From Desulforhopalus sp. IMCC35007 (GTDB lineage Bacteria > Desulfobacterota > Desulfobulbia > Desulfobulbales > Desulfocapsaceae), in assembly GCF_005116575.1 (NCBI RefSeq), contig NZ_SWCN01000015.1, positions 88,884-152,883 of the forward strand: a stretch of 64,000 nt of DNA, written 5' to 3'. The position numbers and the translations under genes were made by a program. Shown piece after piece: positions 17,299 through 25,943 of this stretch. Position 1 is the first letter of the stretch, and every line of letters begins with the position of its first letter. Under the pieces are notes generated by a model, which did no database searches, had not been told where the DNA came from, and saw nothing but the letters and a program-made list of their open reading frames with translations.

Positions 17299-20200
17299 TC
17301 AAAGGGTTTCGTAGTTTCTGATCTTCCGCTCCCGAAGATCCTTGTAGACGGCCTCGGCCACCTTCCGGCCATCGATGTTGGTGGTCACGCTCAGTTCCAC
17401 CGGGCGGTCGGCCAGACCATCGAGCCGCGAGAGCAGCGATTCCAGCAGTTCGCGCAGACCCGGACCGGCTTCCTCTCCGCGCATGGGTGTCGCTGGAGCG
17501 ATGCGGGCCGGAGCGATCAACCGCTCGGAAGGCACCGTCTCGGCGAGTCCCGATTGCAGGGGCTTCGCTATCGGAGTCGGTGCGGCCGTCTTGGGCCGTT
17601 CAATCCCGGCCGGAGCCAGAGAAGCACTTCCGATTTCCGGTGCCGGTTCCAGCGCAAACGGCTGGATGTAGCTCTTACTTACCGGCTCGACGGCCGCCGC
17701 GACGGTCTGCACGGTGCCGTTCATCGGTTGTGGGGGTGGCGCGGCCGTGGACATGACTGGCTGGAGCATCAGCATGGCGCTCAGGGCCTTGGGCACCAGG
17801 CGTTCGTCCAGACGCGGCACCAGACTGAGCACGCTTTCGATGATGCGTTGTCCAATCGATTCGGCGGGCTGCGCGGCCTTGAACGGTTGCTTCTGTTCGG
17901 CCACCTGCGGAATCGGAGTCTGGATTCCCAGCATGGCGCGAGCGGAGGAGAGCAAACCGTTGGCGATCCCGGCGCTTCTATCCTTGATCGCCTGAATGGC
18001 CGCGCTCGCGCCGCCGGAAAGCCGCTGCCAGAGGGACTGCCCCTCGGCACCGGCGCTGGTAAAGATTCGACCGACAGCGCCGGGCACGGCCGATAGCGTG
18101 GCAACGATCCGGTCGCGGACAGTGACGGCTCCCGTGGCCAGCGCGTCCCAGGCATTGACCTGGGGCGGCGTGATTGCCAGCTCAGGCGTGTCGCCAAACA
18201 GGGATTGTTTGAGACCGCCGAAGATGGCACCGGCCTTGGCCGCGACGCTTTGAGCCCCGGAGGTCAGACCGTCCCAGAGTTTTCCGGCCATGCGGAAGGG
18301 AGCTGAGGCGGCGTCCATGAGGTTTCCGCCCGCCGATTTGATCTGCTGCCAGGCTCCCGCAGCGGCCGAGAGAATCCCGCGAGCGGCGAAGCCGAACACT
18401 TTCGCGGGCAGCGACTGGGTAAGGCTCATGCCATCGGCGAGGGTCTTGAGCAACGCGGAGCCGGAAGCGGTCAGGCTGGCGAGTGGTCCCTCGCGGGCGT
18501 CGGAGAACGGCAGTAGATTGCGCAGCTTGCCGAGAGCGTTTTTGAGCATGGTGAAGGGATAGGTCACCGCCGACCAGATTCCTTCGCCCAAGGTGACGAG
18601 CAGCTTCTTGCCCGCCTCGAAGAAGGTGGTGTCCCCGGCGAAGAAGGAACGCACGGTGGCAAACATCTCCCGCAGGGTGCTGATGATCGGCAGATTCAGA
18701 ATCGCCTGGCCGATCTGTCCGGCGGCGTCGGCCACCAGGCGTCCGATGGAGGTGAAGATGCCGGAAATGAAATTCCAGACCCCGACCACCACATCCCGCG
18801 CCCAGCGGAACGGGGTGGCAAGAAAATCGTAGACCGCGCCGCCAATGGCCTTGAGACCGTCCAGCAGGGAGATGTCGCCGGTCAGCACCTGCCAGACCGC
18901 ATAGACGATCTTCCCGGCGGCCACGAAGGCCTCGCCGATCATGCGCACAGGCAGCAGGAACTTGTAGATGAACTTGGCCGCTCCGATCAGGGACCCGACG
19001 ATGATCTTGCCGACCCAGACCACGCTGCGCACCACCACCGCCAGGGCTCGGACGATGAGCGACAGGTTCCAGGCCACGATCTTCAGCGCGAATGCCAGCC
19101 CCTGCAGAAGCACACCGGCGACGGTGCCGATAACCGTGCCGAAGGTGCGCCAGGACGACCCGTCGGTGGCGCTGGCCGCCACGCCGAAGATCTCCACCAC
19201 TGAAAAGACCGCGCTGGCCAGTGCCGCATAGGCGCTCATCAGGGTGCGGACGGTCGGTTCGAGGATGGCGCGGATGCGGCCAAAGGCATGGGAGAACGCG
19301 CCCCACAATCCGGCCATGGCCTCACGAACGCGGTAATAGGCCTTGAAGACGGTGACCACGAAGCCCAGCAGTCCGGCGGATTCGAGCTTTTGGGCCAGTT
19401 CGGCCGACATCTGCCCAACGCCGCCGCTGAGCGAACCCACCAGCTCTCTGATCCCCCGGAAGACCAGCGAGACCTTGTTCCAGGCCCCGGTGATGATCTC
19501 CTGAATGCCGCCGAAGTTGGTTTCCCATGCGCGTTTGAGCAGATACACCGAGAGGATCACGCCCGCGATGATCGCGGTGACGGGCAGAAAGTAGGTCGCG
19601 ACCGCCGAACCCACCCCGGCGAGCGCGGCGCTGATGGCCACGAACCCGGCCTTGATGGCTGGAAGCATGAGTCCCACCATGCCCACGGCTGCGGTGACGG
19701 CTCCGGCAACGACCAGAATGGTGCCGAGGGCCATGGATAGTCCAAGGACCACCCGGGTCACGCCCGGCATCGATTTGGCCATGCGTTGCAGGAACAGAAT
19801 GAAGCGGGAGACGCCGTTGATCACCGGCGTGACCACCGGTAGCAGAGTGCGTCCCAGGATTTCGCTGAGGTTGGCCACCTGCTGGCGCAGGAGCAGGAAC
19901 CGGGCTCCGATGTCCTGGTTCATGGCGTCGGCCATCTGTTCGGTGACCGCCGTGCCGGTCTTCATGGCCCGGCCCACCGACTGGATATTGCCTTCGAGGC
20001 TCTCCATGCCCGCCGACATCTGCAGCAGGAACTTGACCGCCTCGTCGGAGCCGAAGGCCTTCTTCAGCTTCACCTGGGCGGCGGCGTTGGAGAGATCGGG
20101 GAACTGGCGCTTGATCTCCTGCAGGATGGGAACCACGCCCTTGAGACGGCCACTGGTGTCGGTGAAGGACAGGCCAAGCTCGTCACCGGCCTCGGCCGCC

Positions 20201-20934
20201 TTCATGATGAACGCCTTGTACAACGTGCCCGCCTCGGAGCCGGGCATGGTGGTCTGAAGCTGGCCAAGCACGGCGAGCTGCTCATTCAGGGGAATGTTGC
20301 TCGCCGCCGCCACCGCGCCGATGTTCTTGATGGCGTCGGCCATCTGGGTGCCGTTGGTCTTGAACGAGGCCACGGTCTGCGCCATGGCTCCGGAAAAGGC
20401 GGTCGCCCATTCCATGTCGTTCATGTCGGCCATGATGGGCTTGAAGATCCCGTAGGCCGTGGTGAAGGTGCCGACCATCTCCTGGGTGGTGGCCTTGGTC
20501 GCCTTGGCGGTCATGGCGGCCATGGAGGTGAAGACGCCCACCGCCTCGTCGCTGAGGTTGGACAGGGCCGATTTCACGTCGTAGGTGGCGGTGATGAAGG
20601 CGGCCTTGTCGGCACCGGACCATTGGTTGGTGAAGGATTCGGCGGCGTCCTCGATGGCACGGAGATCCTGCACGCCCAAGGACGCCAGCTCTCCCAGGGC
20701 CTTCTGGGTCGCGGCGGTGGAGGCGACCAGGGCGGCGGGCATGGCCATCAGGGCCAGACCCGCCCCCAGCATCATGGTGCCTTGCTGGATGCGGTCCAGG
20801 TTGCGGGTCATCCGCTCGCTGGCATCCGCGACGGTGGAATCGAGGTCCATCATGGAGCCACGGATGCGCTGCGCGTTCTGCGAGAACGCATCCTTCATCG
20901 ATACCACTATGCCCAGTCCGAGATCGCCGTTCAT
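17299..20934 (-). CDS. Tail tape measure protein
   Basis: At 1211 aa it is the second-longest complete gene in the window. The N-terminus (MNGDLGLGIVVSMKDAF, then SERMTRNLDRIQQGTMM) leads into an alanine/methionine-rich helical region and a phage TP901-type tape measure core (FTNQWSGADKAAF, then SNIPLNEQLAVLGQL). Several hydrophobic segments follow at about residues 390-480 (VTRVVLGLSMALGTILVVAG and VGLMLPAIKAGFVAIS). The C-terminus is Pro/Ala-rich and ends in a basic tail. It sets tail length and forms the ejection channel. The ATG follows the stop of the frameshifted chaperone with no gap (TAG-ATG), so translation is probably coupled. Confidence 0.9.
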   Translation of the reverse strand: MNGDLGLGIVVSMKDAFSQNAQRIRGSMMDLDSTVADASERMTRNLDRIQQGTMMLGAGLALMAMPAALVASTAATQKALGELASLGVQDLRAIEDAAESFTNQWSGADKAAFITATYDVKSALSNLSDEAVGVFTSMAAMTAKATKATTQEMVGTFTTAYGIFKPIMADMNDMEWATAFSGAMAQTVASFKTNGTQMADAIKNIGAVAAASNIPLNEQLAVLGQLQTTMPGSEAGTLYKAFIMKAAEAGDELGLSFTDTSGRLKGVVPILQEIKRQFPDLSNAAAQVKLKKAFGSDEAVKFLLQMSAGMESLEGNIQSVGRAMKTGTAVTEQMADAMNQDIGARFLLLRQQVANLSEILGRTLLPVVTPVINGVSRFILFLQRMAKSMPGVTRVVLGLSMALGTILVVAGAVTAAVGMVGLMLPAIKAGFVAISAALAGVGSAVATYFLPVTAIIAGVILSVYLLKRAWETNFGGIQEIITGAWNKVSLVFRGIRELVGSLSGGVGQMSAELAQKLESAGLLGFVVTVFKAYYRVREAMAGLWGAFSHAFGRIRAILEPTVRTLMSAYAALASAVFSVVEIFGVAASATDGSSWRTFGTVIGTVAGVLLQGLAFALKIVAWNLSLIVRALAVVVRSVVWVGKIIVGSLIGAAKFIYKFLLPVRMIGEAFVAAGKIVYAVWQVLTGDISLLDGLKAIGGAVYDFLATPFRWARDVVVGVWNFISGIFTSIGRLVADAAGQIGQAILNLPIISTLREMFATVRSFFAGDTTFFEAGKKLLVTLGEGIWSAVTYPFTMLKNALGKLRNLLPFSDAREGPLASLTASGSALLKTLADGMSLTQSLPAKVFGFAARGILSAAAGAWQQIKSAGGNLMDAASAPFRMAGKLWDGLTSGAQSVAAKAGAIFGGLKQSLFGDTPELAITPPQVNAWDALATGAVTVRDRIVATLSAVPGAVGRIFTSAGAEGQSLWQRLSGGASAAIQAIKDRSAGIANGLLSSARAMLGIQTPIPQVAEQKQPFKAAQPAESIGQRIIESVLSLVPRLDERLVPKALSAMLMLQPVMSTAAPPPQPMNGTVQTVAAAVEPVSKSYIQPFALEPAPEIGSASLAPAGIERPKTAAPTPIAKPLQSGLAETVPSERLIAPARIAPATPMRGEEAGPGLRELLESLLSRLDGLADRPVELSVTTNIDGRKVAEAVYKDLRERKIRNYETL
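17675..17707 (-). promoter_or_regulatory. Near-match to the regulon motif inside the tape measure gene
   Basis: Minus-strand GACCGTC, 15 bp, CCGGTAAGTAA. The right half is a perfect match and the gap is again 15 bp; within the left half CCGAC has become CCGTC. It would start a transcript into the 3' end of the tape measure gene, the DUF4406-like gene and the CIS tube and LysM genes. It could be chance, since the bases also encode part of the protein (EPVSKS). Confidence 0.35.
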
Positions 20935-21755
20935 CTATCGCCGTTCCGTTTGCTCACGTTCAAAATCAAGCTGCCGCTCGAGGGCCTCGACGAACTGACG
21001 CCGGACCCTGAGCGGCAGCGAGCGGGTTTCCGACCAGCCCCAGTGCAGTCCGCCGTAAGCGAGAAAGAATGCGTCGCTTACAAGCGAACTCCAGGGAACA
21101 AAAAAGCCGGTTCGGCCTCCAGGCGAGTGCGGATCTTGGTGCCGCAGCCATCGCATTCGGTCTCGACCGAGGTGTCGATTCCCGCGTCGACCCGCGACAT
21201 CTCCTGCCGCAGCGCGTTGCGGTCGCGCATCGACATTTCCGCCAGGCTCTTCTTGGAGGGAGCCTTGCCGTCGATGTCGAGGACGCGGATGAGCATGGCC
21301 GAGGTGATGTTGGGCTCGCGCAGGCTGGCCAGACGCTTTTCCTTGTGGCCATCGAGATATCCGAAGCGCACGGTTTTCTTCGAGCCGGGCAGCTTGAAGG
21401 AGAACTCCCGCTCCTCGCCGTAGGGGGTGACCTTGAGATCCTCGAGATTGATGGTCACAAAGTTGGTCATGCGGCAGGCGCTGTTCGGGCAGCTCAGCTC
21501 CAGCTCCACCTCGTCCCCCAGGGAAATCTGGCGCAGGCGGACCAGGGCGAACAGCCGGTCACCCGAGAGCAGGTTCATCACCTCGGCGAGATCGGGATCG
21601 GTCTTCTCGCCCAGCCGGACGAAACAGTTGCGGAGCACCTGGTTGATCGCCTCTCCGGAGCGGATCAGGCGCTGGTTGGTGAGCAGTTCCTCTTCGGCCC
21701 CGGTCATTTCCCGGAGCTCGAGTTCAGTGCCGCTTGGCAGTTCAAAGCTGTACAT
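20935..21755 (-). CDS. Tail assembly chaperone, -1 frameshift (G-T type) product
   Basis: A -1 shift at 21105-21099 joins the first 219 codons of the chaperone to a 54-codon extension (VPWSSLVSDAFFLAYGGLHW..., ending EREQTERR), giving 273 aa. The extension is DUF6760-like and ends at a TAG directly before the tape measure ATG. In long-tailed phages this kind of fusion loads the tape measure protein during tail assembly. The canonical slippery heptamer, the preserved reading frame and the gene order all agree. Confidence 0.75.
21078..21755 (-). CDS. Tail assembly chaperone, short form (225 aa)
   Basis: The ATG at 21755 is preceded by GGAGGATCGACC. The protein begins MYSFELPSGTELELREMTGA and has a helical centre. 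Two cysteine pairs (CPNSAC and CDGCG) may bind zinc. It resembles the T4-like baseplate-hub/assembly chaperone seen before tape measure genes. It lies between the tail tube and tape measure genes. It terminates six codons after the slippery site in the unshifted frame. Confidence 0.8.
   Translation of the reverse strand: MYSFELPSGTELELREMTGAEEELLTNQRLIRSGEAINQVLRNCFVRLGEKTDPDLAEVMNLLSGDRLFALVRLRQISLGDEVELELSCPNSACRMTNFVTINLEDLKVTPYGEEREFSFKLPGSKKTVRFGYLDGHKEKRLASLREPNITSAMLIRVLDIDGKAPSKKSLAEMSMRDRNALRQEMSRVDAGIDTSVETECDGCGTKIRTRLEAEPAFLFPGVRL
21099..21105 (-). other. Programmed -1 ribosomal frameshift site T_TTT_TTG
   Basis: In the zero frame the codons read GCT TTT TTG, so the heptamer T-TTT-TTG fits X-XXY-YYZ exactly. 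Shifting back one base opens a frame that runs 54 codons to the tape measure start. Minus-strand sequence just downstream is GC-rich and could form a stimulatory structure; I have not folded it. Confidence 0.75.
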
Positions 21756-21770
21756 GGTCGATCCTCCGGT

Positions 21771-22232
21771 TTAGGTCCAGTATTGGAAGCAGATGGTGAG
21801 CTTCTCGATGGTGTTCTCGGTGTTGCCGCCTTCGAGCTCGTCGTATTCGAGCGCTTTCACCCAGGCCCCATGCAGGGTCCAGCGGCGGGTCTCGTTTCCG
21901 GTGCGGTCGTAGCGGACAACGTCGATGTCGCGCATGTAGTCGGCGGGAAGGCCGCCGGTGACGGCGTTCACGTCCACCTGTTTCTTGATCCATTCGCGGG
22001 CAGCCTCGTCGGAGCCGTCCTGCAGTGCGCCTTTCTCGAGGGTGATGTCCTCGAACTTGACCCGTCCCGCCACCTTTTGGTCGAACATCGAACCGGCCGG
22101 GGCGAAGGCCACTTCCTCGAATTCGGTTTTGGGCTCCTGTCCCTTGTGGAACAGGGCCACGTCGAAGCCGTTTACCTCGATGGCGAACTGCCAGTTCTGA
22201 TAAAGGCTTTTGGGCATATTTCCGCTTCTCAT
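21771..22232 (-). CDS. Tail tube protein
   Basis: The 153-aa protein contains YQNWQFAIEVNGFDVALFHKG, then KFEDITLEKGALQDGSD, the common pattern of gp19/T4-type tail tube proteins. Length and position directly after the sheath gene fit. The tube is the inner hollow cylinder driven through the cell envelope when the sheath contracts. GGGAG lies about 9 nt before the ATG at 22232. Confidence 0.88.
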   Translation of the reverse strand: MRSGNMPKSLYQNWQFAIEVNGFDVALFHKGQEPKTEFEEVAFAPAGSMFDQKVAGRVKFEDITLEKGALQDGSDEAAREWIKKQVDVNAVTGGLPADYMRDIDVVRYDRTGNETRRWTLHGAWVKALEYDELEGGNTENTIEKLTICFQYWT

Positions 22233-22247
22233 AGCCGTGTTCTCCCG

Positions 22248-23777
22248 TTAGATGATTTCTTTGAAGTCCGCGCCGGTGCTGGTCAGGATGAAGTTCAGCT
22301 CGATGAACTCCGCCGTCTTGGTCGGCTTGACGAACACGCGGGCCACCATTTCGTTGCGGTCGATGACCGCCGGGGTGTTGGTCTCTTCGTCGCACTGGAA
22401 GGCGAAGTCGTAGAGGCCGCCCTTGTCCTTGATGTCCTGCAGAAAGGGATTGATCAGGCGGCCGAGGGCACGCCAGGTCTGGGGATGGTTCGGCTCGAAC
22501 ACCACGAAGCGGGAGGATTCCGAGATGGCTTCCTCCATGTACATCATCAGGCGGCGGACGTTGATGCGATCCACGGCCGAGGGCTGGCTTTGCAGCGTCT
22601 TCTGGCCCCAGATGTTGATGCCGGTGTCGGGGAACACGGCGATGACGTTGATCCCTTCCGGATAGAGCACATCGCGCTCGCCACGGCTGGTCTTGTAGGC
22701 CAGGGAGAGCGTATTGAAGATGCGGCCCCGGTCGATACCGGCGGGCGCGTTCCAGACGTTGGTCTTCTGGTCGCTGCGGGCGATGCAACCCGCCACCGCG
22801 CCGCAGGGCGGCACCAGCTTCTTGCGCGAGTTGACCGGATCGCTGATCTCCAACCAGGGGTAATAGAGCGCCGCGTAGGAGGAGTTGAAGGCCGCGTGGC
22901 TGTACATCCCTTGTCCCTTGCGGAAATCGACCGCCTCGAGCGGCTCCAGATGCATGGGCGTGTCGGCGATGAACAGCAGATCCTTGCGCCCTTCGGCATA
23001 GGCGATTCCGGCGTTGATTACCGGCACCGTGGTGACGCCGGGAACCATCAGCAGGTTCAGGGCGTCGATCTCGTCAAAGCCATAGAGGCCGGTATGCTGC
23101 GAGGGATCGCCGATGAAGTCCGCATCGGCCAGGTCGGTCAGTCCGTTGTCACCGCCGCCGAGTGTGAACACGCCCAATGCCGGACGGTCGCCGGGCGTTC
23201 CCGACGCTGCTGCCAGATCCTGGACCAGGATGAAATCCGAACGGTCGTTGATCGCCAGCTCCACGTGGTTCGGCAGCGTCTCGTCCATGCTCAGATCCTT
23301 GAACACCTCGACCACATCGCCTTTATGCCGGACCACCAGGTTGAAATGGTTTGCCGGATCGAGGGAGCCGTCCTCAATGGAGACGGAGAGCCGGTCGCCC
23401 CAGACGCCTTCGTTCACGGCCTCGATCCGCAGGGCGTCGGTGGGCGTCGCCTCCCGGTTCTGCAGCACGATGGAAGATTTGAGCGCCGTCAGGGTGTCCC
23501 GGTCGGTGGAGTCGGTGAGATGGGCGATGCGGGTGACGTAGAGGACCGAGCCGCCGTTGTCGAAAAACGCCCGGGCGGCGTAGGCCAGATAGCTCTCGTT
23601 GATATAGGAGCCGAAACGGTTGATGAACTGCTCCCAGCTCGTCACCAGCACGGGCTTGTTGATTGGACCTTTCTCGGCCACCCCGACCATGGCGGCCGAC
23701 GAGGTCGAGATCTGCTTCACATAGAAACTGAAGTCCGTTTCCCGGGTGTAAATACCGGGCGATAGATAGGTCGGCAT
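22248..23777 (-). CDS. Tail sheath protein
   Basis: The 509-aa protein begins MPTYLSPGIYTRETDFSFYV, the standard start of contractile sheath proteins. It includes GVAEKGPINKPVLVTSWEQF, then WEISDPVNSRKK-type core elements and a C-terminal NTPAVIDRNEMVARVFVKPT with FIELNFILTSTG, which is diagnostic. GGAGGAAATAACC precedes the ATG. The sheath stores the energy for contraction. It stands in the usual order before the tube gene. Confidence 0.93.
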   Translation of the reverse strand: MPTYLSPGIYTRETDFSFYVKQISTSSAAMVGVAEKGPINKPVLVTSWEQFINRFGSYINESYLAYAARAFFDNGGSVLYVTRIAHLTDSTDRDTLTALKSSIVLQNREATPTDALRIEAVNEGVWGDRLSVSIEDGSLDPANHFNLVVRHKGDVVEVFKDLSMDETLPNHVELAINDRSDFILVQDLAAASGTPGDRPALGVFTLGGGDNGLTDLADADFIGDPSQHTGLYGFDEIDALNLLMVPGVTTVPVINAGIAYAEGRKDLLFIADTPMHLEPLEAVDFRKGQGMYSHAAFNSSYAALYYPWLEISDPVNSRKKLVPPCGAVAGCIARSDQKTNVWNAPAGIDRGRIFNTLSLAYKTSRGERDVLYPEGINVIAVFPDTGINIWGQKTLQSQPSAVDRINVRRLMMYMEEAISESSRFVVFEPNHPQTWRALGRLINPFLQDIKDKGGLYDFAFQCDEETNTPAVIDRNEMVARVFVKPTKTAEFIELNFILTSTGADFKEII

Positions 23778-23779
23778 GG

Positions 23780-24037
23780 TTATTTCCTCCGCTTGCTGGT
23801 GGTCTTGGCCTCATCGGCTGCGGTGTCATCGGTTGCCGTGGGCTTTTCCGGCTCCGGTTCCACGCCGCCGGTCAGGTCGGTGATGCGCACCAGGCCGCGT
23901 TTTCCGGCGGTCTTGAGCTCGGCGGAGAGGTCCTTGCGGGCGATGCTCTTGCGTTCTCGCGGCCCAAGGTGAAGGGTTCCCTGGCCGGAGAGGTTGAACG
24001 TCAGGGGTTGGAACTGCAGGTTTCTGATCTCGATCAC
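23780..24037 (-). CDS. Small tail-operon protein, 85 aa
   Basis: Begins MIEIRNLQFQPLTFNLSG and reads LHLGPRERKSIARKDLS. The C-terminal 30 residues are low-complexity and charged (KPTATDDTAADEAKTTSKRRK). The N-terminal half has a compact beta pattern seen in small phage proteins upstream of sheath genes. It is probably a tail-terminator partner or capsid-tail accessory, on position only. Confidence 0.65.
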   Translation of the reverse strand: MIEIRNLQFQPLTFNLSGQGTLHLGPRERKSIARKDLSAELKTAGKRGLVRITDLTGGVEPEPEKPTATDDTAADEAKTTSKRRK

Positions 24038-24049
24038 GGTAGTTCTCCT

Positions 24050-24598
24050 TTACGGTTGAATGGTTCGTTGCTCTGTCACGTCGCCGTGAAACTGGAAGGT
24101 TCGGTCCCGGATCAGCCGACCGTCGCGCAGGTCGCCGTCGTACACCGGGCAGGATTCGATGCGGATGCGTCCGGAGCTTTGCCGGAGGTTGGAGAGGTTC
24201 ACCCGGGCCAGGCCGCCCAGAGGAACCAGTTCGGTGAGGTTCAGGCTGCCCTGGTCGGCGATGGCGATCTCCGGGTAAAGCTGGAGGAACCGCGACACCG
24301 ATTCGTGAAAACCGAGCAGTTCGGCCTCCCGGTCCACGGTCACCACCAGGTCGAAATCGAGGTGATAGAGACGGGGAAACCGGCACTCCTCGAAACTCAG
24401 CTCCGCGACATTCTTCTCGAACAGGCGGCTCTGGCTGCGGCGGAAACGGTCCTCCGCCAGCTTCGGCCCCTGGAGGATGACGCTAGGGGTACGCTGGATC
24501 TCAAACAGGTCATCCGGGAACACCAGCACGGTGTCCGGGTGGATGGCCTGCTTGGCCAGGCGGATCAGTGTTTCTGTGACGGTCTGTATCGTGCTCAA
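24050..24598 (-). CDS. Hypothetical phage protein before the sheath (182 aa, TTG start)
   Basis: The frame opens at a TTG at 24598 with GGAGG and 6-nt spacing. The 182-aa protein (DTVLVFPDDLFEIQRTPSV, then LYHLDFDLVVTVDREAELLG) has the size and location of a tail terminator or minor tail protein: after the head-tail connectors and before the sheath. The motif at 24623-24655 is only 24 nt upstream, the shortest leader of the set. No catalytic motif is visible. Confidence 0.7.
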   Translation of the reverse strand: MSTIQTVTETLIRLAKQAIHPDTVLVFPDDLFEIQRTPSVILQGPKLAEDRFRRSQSRLFEKNVAELSFEECRFPRLYHLDFDLVVTVDREAELLGFHESVSRFLQLYPEIAIADQGSLNLTELVPLGGLARVNLSNLRQSSGRIRIESCPVYDGDLRDGRLIRDRTFQFHGDVTEQRTIQP

Positions 24599-24622
24599 AG
24601 GACGCCTCCGTTTTCTGCCTGG

Positions 24623-24655
24623 TTACTTACCGGAAGCGCTGGCGATGTGTCGGAG
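24623..24655 (-). promoter_or_regulatory. Phage regulon promoter motif, copy 3 (sheath and tape measure operon)
   Basis: Minus-strand CTCCGAC, 15 bp, CCGGTAAGTAA, a perfect match. It sits in the 59-bp gap between the HK97 gp10-like gene and the TTG at 24598. Confidence 0.78.
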
Positions 24656-24657
24656 GC

Positions 24658-25143
24658 TCAAAGCGCGGAGCGGATCGCCTCGCGATAGTTCTGGAGGATC
24701 TGTTCGCGGTACTTCTCCATCACCGGATGCAGAAAGGGTCTGGCGGGGATGACGATGGTCGCGCCGTTCGGATGTTTGATGGTGGCCCCGTACTCCATGA
24801 CGGCACCGATGTTCACCATGTCTTCCCCGTCCTTGTTAACGGTGCCGCGCAGCAGGCCGACGAACGCCTTGTCGGCCATGATCTTCTGGGTGATGGCGTT
24901 GACGAGAAAGCCGGTGTCGATGAGCGCCTTGCTGGAGCCTTTGCGCTCGATGGTGCTTGCGGCGAGCTTCAAGAAGGCCTGCCCGCCCGGGGCCTGGGAG
25001 CGAATCCCCCGCTGGATCTCGCGCACCAGAAAAAGGGCGTTGCGGATCGTGGCCTGACGCAGGGCCGTGGCCAGGCGTGGCCCCATGCCGGTGGTCAGCT
25101 TGGCGCGGGCCTTGTCCCAGTCACCGGTTCGCCTAACGCCCAT
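24658..25143 (-). CDS. HK97 gp10-like tail component
   Basis: The 161-aa protein contains LVREIQRGIRSQAPGG, then LIDTGFLVNAITQKI and VNIGAVMEYGATIKHPNG, with VIPARPFLHPVME. This is the HK97 gp10/virion morphogenesis pattern. Such proteins act at the head-tail interface or in tail completion. It overlaps the start-side neighbour at 25133 by 11 nt and ends the head operon, right before the next promoter motif. Confidence 0.85.
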   Translation of the reverse strand: MGVRRTGDWDKARAKLTTGMGPRLATALRQATIRNALFLVREIQRGIRSQAPGGQAFLKLAASTIERKGSSKALIDTGFLVNAITQKIMADKAFVGLLRGTVNKDGEDMVNIGAVMEYGATIKHPNGATIVIPARPFLHPVMEKYREQILQNYREAIRSAL

Positions 25144-25492
25144 TGAGCTTCACCAGTTGCAGGTTCTTGTGAGTGACGGTGCCGAAGAAGTGTTCTTCCT
25201 CCACACTCTGTATGCGATAGGTTTCCCTGTCGGTGGCCAGGCGGTCTTCACCCTGGACGTCGGCATCCGGAAGGACGCAGGCGAGCGCATCGATCTTGCC
25301 GCTCAGCTCCTCCGGCGGGGTTTCGTTCAGTTCGAGGGGGATGACGCAGATTTCCGTGTATTCGGCATCGTCGGTGCCGTAGAGCCGCTCGCCGGGAACC
25401 ACGCGCAGGACGCGTGCAGTCTGGCCCGAGGAGAGGATCAGCCGGGCGACGTCGGCCACGGCTTCGGCGCGTTCCCGGTCATTCAACAACAT
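25133..25492 (-). CDS. Head closure / head-tail connector protein, 119 aa
   Basis: Begins MLLNDRERAEAVADVARLIL and has the size and gene order of a head-closure protein (SPP1 gp16-like), between the connector at 25479 and gp10-like protein at 24658. The middle is beta-rich (AEYTEICVIPLELNETPP). Overlapping ends (25479-25492 and 25133-25143) suggest coupled translation of the connector set. Assignment is by order and size. Confidence 0.65.
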   Translation of the reverse strand: MLLNDRERAEAVADVARLILSSGQTARVLRVVPGERLYGTDDAEYTEICVIPLELNETPPEELSGKIDALACVLPDADVQGEDRLATDRETYRIQSVEEEHFFGTVTHKNLQLVKLNGR

Positions 25493-25943
25493 CGAGATCG
25501 ATCCCTTGTTCGTAGATGACCGGCGTAAGACCGCTCGGAGTCAGGATGTAGGCTTCCTGATCGAGCTGGGTGGCCGGACGCAGCTCGGTGAGCCGCTGCC
25601 GGTAGTCGGCGAGCAGATCGGCCTCGAGCTTGGCCCAGTGGCCGGGCTGGCCGGTTTTGTCCACCCGCTTGTCGCCGCTGGAAAAGGAGAAGGCGTTGGC
25701 GGTGGCCGAACGCATGACCTGGCAGGCGTGGATCTGCGCCATGATCACCAGGAGCTCGCGGACCTCGCCGGTGGGATCGGGGGTGATCTCTCCGGCCGTG
25801 ATCGTCAGCGATTGGTCGAGGTCACGGCCGACCCGAAAAACGGCCTTCCGGACGCATCTCTCCAGAGTCTGGTCTTCGAAGAGAGATGCGCCCGGATCGG
25901 ACAAGTCGAGCCGCAGGTCGGCGATCAGGTCACTCAGCAACAC
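25479..25943 (-). CDS. Head-tail connector protein, 154 aa
   Basis: Begins MLLSDLIADLRLDLSDPGA and reads LFEDQTLERCVRKAVFRVGRDL. This is the common N-terminal pattern of gp6/gp15-like adaptor proteins that bind the portal. It overlaps both neighbours. The adaptor ring extends the portal channel toward the tail. Confidence 0.7.
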   Translation of the reverse strand: MLLSDLIADLRLDLSDPGASLFEDQTLERCVRKAVFRVGRDLDQSLTITAGEITPDPTGEVRELLVIMAQIHACQVMRSATANAFSFSSGDKRVDKTGQPGHWAKLEADLLADYRQRLTELRPATQLDQEAYILTPSGLTPVIYEQGIDLDVVE

